A stretch of DNA of 64,000 nucleotides from Alentia gelatinosa (lineage: Eukaryota > Annelida > Polychaeta > Phyllodocida > Polynoidae). Position numbers and translations under genes: made by a program. How positions within the stretch are numbered: the first letter of the stretch is position 1; each line of letters begins with the position of its first letter. A model generated the notes under the pieces. It saw nothing but the letters and a program-made list of their open reading frames with translations. It had not been told where the DNA came from and did not search any database. Location of the stretch: the NCBI GenBank assembly GCA_950022655.1, contig OX465592.1:3030623-3094622 (forward strand). Direction: 5' to 3'. Positions 36,401 through 48,400 of the stretch are shown piece after piece.

Positions 36401-39400
36401 TGATGGCTTATCATGGCTAGACAGCATTCGGAAATCCAGCTTTGGGATCCCCTTTCAAGTCCAGCTTTATTTTAAGTTGTCACACTTACCTTTTATTAAG
36501 AAGGAACTGTGTGGAGATCCAAAGATACTGAAAATATGTCATGGGTTCTATGCGGAAAGATACCAAGGGATAATATCATGTTCCTCACATGGCTTAAACT
36601 AATTTACAAGGGTTTTCATTCGCAGATACGATTGTAGTAATTAACACATTACTGTGTTTGTGATATTTTGTTTAGAGCATTTTTTGTTTTTCTGCAGATA
36701 ATAAATGAAAGTATGTGTATTTCTGCAGATAATAAATGAGAGTATTTGCATTTCTGCAGATAATGCATGAGAGTGTGTATTTCTGCAGATAATAAATTGG
36801 AGCATTTGTATTTCTGCAGATGATAAATGAGAGTATGTGTAATTACGCAGATAATAAATGAGAGTATGTGTATTTCTGCAGATACTAAATGAGAGTGTGT
36901 ATTTCTGCAGATACTAAATGAGCGTGTTATATTTCTGCAGATCACCATGGACGACATACAGCGCCAGTCTAACGCCCGTCAGAGCTGCAGGGTTCGTGGA
37001 GGGGACCTCGCCTCGGTTCATAACGGAGAAATATCCGACTTCATTCTGCAACTCGTGTCCAGAGACCCGACCATCGAGAAACAGAACATGTGGATCGGTC
37101 TCGTGCGCACCAGTAAGTTTTTAAAAAGATATGAAAAATTGAAATTCCTAACCTAATCAAAGACCCATACCCCAAAGGACAAGCGGTTAGATACTCGGAA
37201 GGGATATAATTTTATACAATCAAGAAACATCACAAAATTTCATATGATTGTTTGTATGGCATGAATATTCTTTGCGGAATGATATCATGAAGACATTTTG
37301 ATCTCAACGAATATGGATTATAAAGGTAAAATGAAAACTTCGCTTCATATAGAAAAAAAGTGTCCGATTAATTGAAAGTCGTCTTAACCTATATCAGACC
37401 TTTTTTTTTTTTTTTAAATATATACATATATTTTAGATAATGAACATTAATAAGACCTTCATCCAGGTCACTAAAAAAAGTAAAAAAGTAAAGGTCCCAA
37501 TACGGATCCTTGTGGAACCCCAAAAGAAACGTCAGATAATGTATGTGTCAATTAAAAAACAACTTTCAGTGTGCGTACGTTTTCCTAGATAGCAGGCATT
37601 TTTGCTCAGTCTTTTGACCAGTATTATCTGGCTTAAGGCCTGTTTCCATTGGGCGACGAAAACGGTGTAGATTTGTTGAGTTCTCCTAAAGTCCCATTTC
37701 CATTGGCCGTCACTGACTGATATACAGTCAGGAACCTCTGACGGACCTTTAGCACTGCTGACGTAAAATGTAAATAGGGTATTAGGAGAACTCAGAAAAT
37801 CTACACCATTTTCGTCGGCCAATGGAAACAGGCCTATAAAATACCATATATAAAAGCTGTGAGACTGAATAGACATGGCTCATTGAGTAGAGTATGAATG
37901 AGCTCCAATGACTTTCAGAGTACGTGTGTGAGGTGAAGAACTCTCGCCGGAAGCAGTGCGGACTGTCCAACGTAACTCGGGCCATGTGTCTTGACGCCGA
38001 CTGCTGCTACGACCCGGAGACACCGAACGGCGCCAAGTGCTACCAGGCGGACGGTGAGCAAGCCAGACTCTTTTCTTTTCTTTTTTTTCCTTTTTTTTTC
38101 TTGTTTATTCTTTCTCAGAAACTATCGGCTGATGATGGCAATTCCTTGGTCTAATTGGTGCACCCCTCTCATAAGATCTCACAGTCTCTAAGTGGTATTC
38201 TGTACATGGTTCTCCCTATGCTCTATGGTAGAAGAATTCTTAACGAACTAGGCTTAGAGCCTTGAGAATCCACTGACACAGTATTCCCGCTAGGTGGCAT
38301 CATTGAGATTATTGGAATCTTTGTGTTGCATTGATGTATGTCTTTAGCACGGGGGGCAGGCCAGTGAATTCTCAAGGTTCTAAGCCTAGTTCTTTAAGAA
38401 TTATTCTCCTATAGAGCGTAGTGAGAGTACAGAATACCACTTAGAGAGTGAAAGATCTTATGAGAGGGCTGCACCATTATGATAACTGTCCATTCATATA
38501 GGGCACAAAGTTATTGCTAGTGCCGCCATCATCCACCAGGAAATAGTAAGATAGCGCCACTTTAGTCAGTGGCGCCACTGTAGTCAGAGGACAACCACTA
38601 TTATCTGCTGTCATAATCTTCAGAAAATCATGAGACGAGGCTTAAGCCCTTTTATAGCAAACCAAAACAAATATTTATGATAAAATCCATTGATAACTGG
38701 ACCTGCCACCTGGTGTTTTATTTAGCGTTGGAGGGGGGGGGCTGCCTCCATAAAACAATAGCTATGGGACATTCTCATATTTCTATCTCGGTAATTCTCC
38801 TCATAAACTCACACTAATCTCTGCACTGTGTATGTCAGTTGACCCGCGCGGTAAGTTTGAGTGGCGGTGGACGGACCGCACGAGGTACGACCACAAGAAC
38901 TGGGCAGACGGCTACCCGACCCGGAAGGAGAAGGACGCATGCGTGGACTTCAGCTTCCTGAACGGCGAGTGGCGGGACGCTGAGTGTAGAGAGGAACGCG
39001 GATACGTCTGTCGCTACCCATTCGGTGAGCAACTGCCTCTATCTTCTCAAAACCACACATATTTAGCACTGCACGAAAACCATCATTTTACAAATGAATG
39101 CGCCCGGCGTCTATAAGTAGGTATTTTGCGTCTACAAGATCGTCTTAATCTCTATGTGTATACACCTCATCTGTGGGCGTATATATATAAGCGTCCAGTG
39201 AACAGGGCTTCACTGAGATTGGGCGGGGGGAGGTTGGTGGGGGAGGGCTTCCTACTGAGGACACCTGTACTTCTACCAACACAAAGGGGCGGGAAGGAGG
39301 CGGGGGCAGAGGGTATTTTCTCTCATATACGCTGGGTGTGAAATACAGCCAAGACGCGTCTGTCGTATATAAGGCCTGGGCATATATAAATGAAAACAAG

Positions 39401-42400
39401 TCAATATTCAGCCAATACATGCACTTCTGTGATGGCGTATATGTGAATAAAATGGTGGTTTTCGTGCAGTGTAGGGAAAATGGGTGCCCATTTAATAACC
39501 TTTACCATTTGATAATTCTTTGTACCTCATACAGCAATTATCCTTCAATAATATTTAGATTGGTTCGCTAAGACAGTCTTAGCAGTCCATAAGGTCGTCC
39601 AAAAGTTTTGAATTAAGTTGACCCACATCGTCCCTGGGTCTCTATGACATACAGAAAAGGGCTACATGTATGTAAGATCCTAGTTTATTAAACGGGCCCC
39701 TGGGTCTCTATGGCATAGAGGAAAGGGTCTACATGTACGCGCCTAGATTATTAAATGTGCCCTTGAAACCTATAAATAAACAATACTCCATGAGTTTGGA
39801 TGCACAGCAATTGTCATCGAGGTAAAGCCGAGTGACGATTACGGATATGTGTGCAGCTACCCCTTCGGCTTAGAGCCATGCCTAGACTTGCTCAAGTCTT
39901 TGATTATGAACAGTAATTTAAAGGTTGAAATAAATGAGGATGAACTGCAGGTTTTTGCAGCAAGCTCTGAGTCTATGCAACCTCTTCAACCTCTCTAACC
40001 TTTATGCAGCGTATTTTAGCGTGAGATCCCACGCTCAATAAAGGAAGTAGAGACCAATATTTGAACGTCATCCTTATCGGTTCTGACATACTAGTCGCAC
40101 AAAGTTATAACATGCTGATTCTGATCTTTGGTTTTATTTTTACAGGTCTCCCAATAAGGACAACACTGAAAAGTGAGTATAAAAAGTCAAAGTTTAATTA
40201 ATGAACATTTATCAAATATGTTACTAGGCAAAAAAAGCAGTTATATAGTTGGAGAATGCGCTGAAGTGAAGGACACTAATACTACTAACAGAGAGACCGT
40301 TGAAGTTACGTACTAGAAACGCGATGTTCGTGTTCTTTATAATACAGAAAGAAAAACGCCGATTTTTACACCAGGCTGACTTGGGCATTACTGTTTGCTT
40401 ATCCTTTACGCTCTTTTACACTTCTTAACTTTCGTTAATGTCTCTTAACGTTTCTAAACATAGTTTGACTTACTGCAACGTTTGTTTACGTATTTAAAAT
40501 GCAGTTTGACCGGGGCATAAAGGACCGAATCAGATGTCATCTTTTTCATGACTGATTATATGAAATATGTCTCTGACTTAATATGAAATTAATTATAATC
40601 TGTTGTTGTTTACTATTAGTTGACCAGTGTCCTTTCCGAAGTGAGGCGATTCTGTATGGTGACTACTGCTACCATGTTGTGACAACCTCCATCATTTCCC
40701 GAGCCTCCGCGAGAGCGCAATGTCAGCAGAAGGGCGGCGATCTTGCCTCGATCCATGATGGCGAAGAGAACAACTTTATCCTGTACGACTTAATGAGGTC
40801 CAATGGCGAGTCTGATGTCTGGATAGGGCTGGAGAAAAACGGTAATAATAATAATATATTCTGTTTGAATTATCGCTTATTTGTTGGCATGGTATTATTG
40901 CAAAAAACATTGTTTCTTTTACCAGTGATAATCTCTATGCCATGCCAAACTGATTTGGTGACTGCTGGTGAGTAAAAATGAAAAATGAAAAATAGATAAA
41001 AGATTTCCCGTAAGAAGCTCACAGACCCCACCAGGCCAAAGAGTAAAACTAACAGTGGAACCAATTTTTATCTGATCTTTTCTGATAGTGTATTCTACTG
41101 AATAGATTCCGGCTTTCCCGAATCTACTCATTAGCGATCTATAGACTCAATAAGTTTAGTATGGTGATTCCGTATTCGGTTGGTAATAACGTTAAACACC
41201 AATCTTCCCATTCCATAACATATACTCTATTATGATAAAGGTGCTATGGCATGGTTTCTGATAATTCACTGATATAATTCCCAGTAAACGGCAAGTTTGA
41301 ATGGAGTGACTCTACGCGAGTGGACTACAGGAACTGGGGACCAGGCGAGCCGAGCCTGAAAGGAGAATGCGTCAAGATGGCCACTGTTACTGGCAAGTGG
41401 ATTGAGGTCAACTGTGACATGCCGAATGGGTTCGCTTGCAAATATCCAGTGGGTAAGTATATATATACGTTCATATCCCGTGTTCACAAACTGCAGCAAT
41501 ATATCCCATTAACAAGTACAGTAAAACCCCGCTGACATCCTCCGTTCCAAGCAAAGTGTCTCCTCAAGGGGGGTGTCCCGTTAAGCGGAGTTAATATAAA
41601 CTAAATAAAAAAATTCTGTTCTGAGCAAATTGTCCCCTTAATTGGGATGTCCCCTAAAGCAGGGTAAAACAAGATTGAATTTAAATTTCTGTTCTGATCA
41701 AATCTTCCCCTTAAGCAGGGTGTCCCCTTAAGCGAGGTGTCCCAGAAGCGGGGTTTTATTGTATTCAATGGAATTAACTATTTTCTTATTGTGTAATTAC
41801 CCAGATCAAAATAATGGTCAATAGGATTTTTCATTATAGTGTCAGTTTTTATATTATGCTACTGTTATTTTATATAATATTGGCACCTATACTCATCTAC
41901 TGCCATGTCTCAACCATCACAATTATATTTCACAGTTTATCTATTCATTTCATATATGACATTTGTTTTCTCCAGGTCAACCAATTCGGACAACAACGCC
42001 AGCGGTTCGCCCTACCTTCTCTGGTAAGCATTTTCACTAACATAACTCACATTCAGTTACAAGATATTATTACTAGGGAGAACTATTGGTGCTACCCATA
42101 GAATGGTTAATTTATAAAAATTACCTTATTATATAGTGTCCCACACTTACTGGCCACCTATACAGATTCCGTTCGGCACACTGTGCATGAATTAGAAGTT
42201 CGTGCACTCCGTACCATGTAAACTGTTCTCAAATGGCATTTTTTAGGATGCCCAGGTATACAATGATAAGGAGACATATTAAGTCTGTCTGAGTTTCATC
42301 TATTCCTTGTTATTTTACTCGGAAATATTCACCGAGTTCGAAGTTTTCTGTAATGTAGTTACAAGTTAAGGATATTGACTGCTGGTACAGATTTGCCGTA

Positions 42401-45400
42401 CATTTATTGACGTCAATATAAGTCATTCATGATTGGGCACTTTAATTCACGTTGTTGTTGTTGTTGTTGTTGTTGTCGTCGTCGTCGCCGTCGTCGTCGT
42501 CGTCGTTGTTGTTGTTGTTGTTGTTGGTGTTGTTGTTGTTGTTGTTGTTGTTCGAACGCGACCATTACAACATATTTCGTATTCAAATCGAATTCATCAA
42601 TGTACATGTACTTCATTGCTTTTTCAGTCGAGCTTTGCCCATTCCGAGAGGACTCCATTTCCTATGGTGATTACTGCTACCACATCAACTACAACAGCAT
42701 CGTGTCTCAGGTAGGTATTTAAATCAAAAGTTCGCCCTCGCTATTAGGAGATCTATCAACGTTTATGTTAAGTCTAGAGGATTTTTTCCATTAGAATGTA
42801 GGTAAGTTGAAGACAGGCCATGAGCTGAATCTGAGATATTCCATTGATTTTCCCCGTTGGTTCGCATTTTCCCGCATTTTATTCGTGATTTATATGCAGA
42901 ACCCTTGTGTTATAGGTTAATAATGGTATGACTCATAAATAGAACACCATTTTCACAATGTTTTATGCTTATGCGGCGTTTCCACCTGCCAATTAAACCC
43001 CACCGATAATTTTCATGCTGTACAAAAGTCGGTCGTTGGTTCGACTGCTGTGTCTGGTCACATGGTATTACGTAATCATGTCCTTTCTAATTTAAACTTA
43101 TATATCCGCTAGATGTCGCCTAAAGCAGGGCGTTCACCGGAAGCCAGCTTCTATTGGCCGACGAAAAGGGCAGAGACTTTTTGAGTTCCCCTCAAGGCCG
43201 GTTTCCATTGGCTGATGAAAACGATGCAGGTTTTCTGCTTTCTCCTATTAACCTATCTCCATTGGCCATCACCGATATACCAGGAACCACCGACGGACCT
43301 TTAGCAGTACTGACCGAAAATGGAAATGGGCTATTAGGAGAACACCAAAAATCTACCCCGTGTTTGTCCGCCAATGGAAACGCCTTTTTTTCATCTCTTT
43401 ATTGGCCTTAGTTGATGGTTCTTAACCTTTTCGTTCGTGAATTATACAGATATGCCAATAAACTGGCTGGCCATCAGCCGTGGCTGGTTTTCTAGGCCGC
43501 CATCTTTTAACAAACCTAGCTCTGTGCAATATGCCTTTAGATAAACACATTGTCTACTGTGAGTTCACATTTCTCCCGCTAGGTGACAGCGCGCGCCCAG
43601 TGCCAGGCGATGGTGGAGGGAGCGGATCTGACGTCATTCCACCGGAAGGAGGAGAGTGATTACGTCATGCAGGAGGTGCGCAGACGACAATATCAGAACG
43701 ACCTGTGGATCGGCGCCAACGACGCCGGTGTGTGGTCAGCGTTTTACATCTCCCGCCTTTACTTGTCGGACATATTGCAAAGTCCTGAGGCTGTAATAGC
43801 TTGGTTCAGAACCTTGAAGCCCAATACACATCTACCGATTTTGGAACATTGCGCAACAAAGGTATAATGAATTGTCTCAGGTGAGGCATCCTAACAGAAT
43901 CGGCCGTAGTCGGTAGATGTAGGACAGATAGGTAAGGGTGAGCCACCGACTAGTGAACCACCTCCTTTAGCTGTCCTTTTGTCGCCGACAAGTTGTGGTT
44001 TCTATGTTCCTAAATCGGTGGCAAAAGGTTTATCAACATGTTGATAAATCGAGTCGCCAACAACGGAACATTGGTAAACGGCCGTTGATTAGATGGCCGA
44101 CACGGGCGGAGGTATTATGTAATTTGCCTGCGACAAGTTCGCCGACTCCTATACGATTTGCAAACTAATCGTTCAATCCTTAATCGGTAGCCAGCAAGGT
44201 GACCCCTTACGTGGGATTGAAATAAACTAAATACAAATTTCTGTTCCGATCAAAGTGGCCACTTAAGTGGGGCTAGAATAAACTAAATAAGAATTTCTGT
44301 TCCAAGTTAATTGTTCCCTTATTAAAGCGGGATGGCCCAGAATTCGGGTTTTACTGTACTTTTTTTTTAAATGTTGCTGATCACGTGGCAGGTAAGAACT
44401 GGGCCTGGACGGACGGCACCGAAATGGACTTCTGGAACTGGGCCCCGGAGCGGCCCATAGGACGTGGACGATGCGCCCGGCTGGACGGTACGACCGGCCT
44501 GTGGACCGACGCCACCTGCTCCAGTGTCTACGGCTTCGTCTGCAAATTCCCCAGAGGTGGGTCTCGGCTTCACCAGAAAGGGGGTTTATCTCGCCCCTGT
44601 GTATATGTCCCATAGGCTTAACGTTAAGAATATGGCAGTCCGTTCTGCATGGTGTATATCCTGTGTGTCGTCCATTCTTTTAGTGTGTACAGGGGTGAGA
44701 TAAATACAGAAAGGAACTCATATTTGTCAAAGTCATAGTCATAACTTATATATGTGGTCCTATACATCTACTATATTCTGTGAACGTTTGAGGGAAATGA
44801 CATGGGTTATACTATATGAATGAATTTCTAAACACTTAGAGATCATCATATTCAATTTTCAGGGAAAAAACATGGGTTTTATATAGCCTCTAACAATGCC
44901 CCAATTCAAGTAGCATAGTAAATGAGTATTAAGGAATGTGTAATAATTGTCTGATGTTCTGTTTTGTAGGTGCATTCACGCCCAAACCTACACTCCCAGG
45001 TAAGTACCTCTATGGCAAAAAAAGAGCAAAATAGTAATCTGATTAAGTGGGATTCACACGATGGGATTCATGTACCTCACAGGGTGTTTGTCCGAGATAA
45101 ATCCTGCTGAGATTCATGTACCTCACAGGGTGTTTGTCCGAGATAAATCCTGCTGAGATTCATGTACCTCACAGGGTGTTTGTCCGAGATAAATCCTGCT
45201 GAGATTCATGTACCTCACAGGTTGTTTGTCTGAGATAAATCCTGCTGAGATTCATGTACCTCACAGGTTGTTTGTCTGAGACAAATCCTGCTGAGATTCT
45301 GTACTCAAACACAATTTCTTCGTCTAAATTGTAGGGTTCCATTTCCCTAAGACATATTTTCCCCCTGCAATTGTTGGCGACATTAACCCCTAAAAAGTGA

Positions 45401-48400
45401 CAGAATCTCATGAGATGTTGAACCCTGTGAGGTACATGAATCCCACCGTGTGAATTCCACTTTACGGCAACAAACGTTTCAGTCCAGTGTTCATACATTA
45501 ATCTCGTTTAGATTGTATTCTGAAAAACTACTGTACTCAAAGATAGATAGAGCCACCTCAAGGAGAATAGTTCGGTTTTGTCTGGTCAGTCACATATAAA
45601 CATTCGGCTATTTGCTTCTTTTATCTCATTAACAAACATAGATATCTCATTGTCAATTTTACCGCATATTTATCACGTACATCAACAGTAACCCTGTTTC
45701 TGTATAATACCTGTCAGTCCTCATTTAGCTGAAATTCTTTCTTTTTAAGCTTTGGTAGACTGCCCAGGAAGAAAGAACGCCTACCTGCTTGGTGACTTCT
45801 GTTTCCAGGTTAGTAATGTCTGCTGTCTCCTTTTCTCATCGTTTTATGTAATTTAAAATGTTTTTATTCAGTGGTAAACATATTAATTAAGACTCACAAA
45901 CAGTTGAAAGATTGAGGTAAAGATATGATATCTCATGTCACATTTTGTGACACCCGCCTCTAAGAGCTGCAGGGACCAACACAGGTATAATAGATATACA
46001 ATATCTCCATCTGAAACCAGTCTATATTGTATTTATTATCCAGTTTTCCGGACAAGTGACATGTCAATATCAATTCGTTTTAGTCATACACTATTTTTCC
46101 GTACGCACTATTTTTCCGTATGCGCGCCCCGGAGCATACAACATACAACATATCCGTATGATCCGGGTATGTCATACACTCTCCCTTAGGGTTTTCTATG
46201 GATATTTTGTATTGGGTGGATGATAGGTTTCCCACATAGGTATATGATAAATGAGACTATGTGTATTTCTGCAGATAATGAATGAGAATATGTGTATTTA
46301 CGCAGATAATAAATGAGAGTATGTGTATTTCTGCAGATAATAAATCAGAGTATGTGTATTTATGCAGATAATAAATGAGACTATGTGTATTTCTGCAGAT
46401 AATGAATGAGAATATGTGTATTTACGCAGATAATAAATGAGAGTATGTGTATTTCTGCAGATAATAAACGAGAGTATGTGTATTTCTGCAGATAATAAAC
46501 GAGAGTATGTGTATTTACGCAGATAATAAATGAGAGTATGTGTATTTCTGCAGATAATAAATGACAGTATGTGTATTTCTGCAGATAATAAATGAGAGTG
46601 TGTGTATTTCTGCACATAATGAATGAGAGTTTGTGTATTTCTGCCGATAATAAATGAGAGTATGTGTAACTACGCAGATAATAAATGAGAGTATGTGTAT
46701 TTCTGCAGATAATAAATGAGAGTGTGTGTATTTCTGCAGATAATGAATGAGAGTATGTGTAATTACGCAGATAATAAATGAGAGTATGTGTATTTCTGCA
46801 GATAATAAATGATAGTGTGTATTTCTCCAGATAATAAATGAGAGTGTTATATTTCTGTAGATAATAAATAAGAGTATGTGTATTTCTGCAGATAATAAAC
46901 GAGAGTGTGTGTATTTCTCCAGAGAATAAACGAGAGTGTGTATTTCTCCAGATACTAAATGAGCGTGTTATATTTCTGCAGATCACCATGGACGACCTAC
47001 AGCTGCAGGCTAACGCCCGTCAGAGCTGTAGGGTCCGCGGAGGGGAACTGGCGTCTGTTCACAACAGCGCCACCTCTGAGTGGCTCCTACGCCTTGTCAA
47101 CGCTGACGTCACAGAACGCAAAGACAACATGTGGATTGGTCTTACTCGTACACGTAGGTGTATAGCTTCTGTCTCTGTCTCCCTCCACCTACCCCACCCT
47201 CCCTCTGGGGTTATAGATTCTGTCTCTGTCTCCCTCCACCTACCCCACCCTCCTCCTGAGGTTATAGCTTCTGTCTCTGTGTCCCTCCACCTACCCCACC
47301 CTCCTCCTGGGGTTATAGCTTCTGTCTCTGTGTCCCTCCACCTACCCCACCCTCCTCCTGGGGTTATAGCTTCTGTCTCTGTCTCCCTCCACCTACCCCA
47401 CCCTCCCCCTGAGGTTATAGCTTCTGTCTCTATGTCCCTCCACCTACCCCACCCTCCTCACCAGGACATGAGGGGCAATTTATATATTGAAAAAGGGTTG
47501 GATTGCTCAGTGAATGTCTATAATGACATGTACAGTAACTAAGGCCTAATTTCATAGACTAGCTAACACAGTGACAAGAAAAGAGAATTTGGAATATCTT
47601 CTATTCTTAATGAGAAATACAGATAACCATATACAGATATGTATTCATAACATATATCATAACAAAGTATACAGTTACATAGATAGAGGAGATAGTTAGA
47701 ATAAACCAAACTTAAGTTTATGTTCCCAGCAAATTGTCCCCTGAAGCGGTGTGCCCCCTTAAGCGAGGTATCCCAGAAGCGGGGTTTTACTGTATAGACT
47801 GAGCTTTATTATATAGGGTCAACGCTGATGTATTTTCCATATTTTCTCTCTGAGGCAGTCAATTCCACATGAAAATATTTCCACTTTTGGTCTGGCCTCA
47901 ACCTTTTAAAAAATTCAAATAAATCTGATTTCCTCTATATGTAAAAACGATGTATAATATTTCTCAGTTTGGGGAATTTTCTTTTGATATTTAGCTCTGC
48001 TTTGTACAACTGTGACCCATAATACTTTCTGTGCTGTACACTACCCACACAATATCAACACATCTTCTGGGTTTCAGAATACTACTGTAACGTCACTGTA
48101 GGACAGAGGAGGCCATGTCCTAACATGCCAGTAGACGTCAAACGAAGGAGGTGTCTCGAGCGGGACTGTTGTTTTGACGACGAGACACAAGGGAGTCCTA
48201 GATGCTACCAGGCTGCCGGTACGGCCATTTTTATCTATTAAATACCCGTGCACGAATGTCTCATGTATACGCCCTAGTAGTAATGATTTCATTCGTCCAC
48301 ACTGTGGCGTAATATATATAATACTACCCTCTGTACCATGTGACCACTCATTCTTCTATTTAGTGAGTTGTAGAATGGCATTCTTAATGATTTCTAGGTA

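Noticed and set aside
39840..39870. CSYPFG-like string resembling the end of e31/e43
   Set aside because: Too short, with no splice sites or upstream CTLD sequence; at most a relic.
42413..42658. Minus-strand poly-Gln/Arg ORF
   Set aside because: It comes from a (GTT)n(GTC)n microsatellite; there is no other protein-like content.
46381..46989. Minus-strand ORF of about 200 codons rich in Ile/Leu/His
   Set aside because: It is the complement of the 31-bp acceptor minisatellite; no non-repetitive coding sequence is attached.
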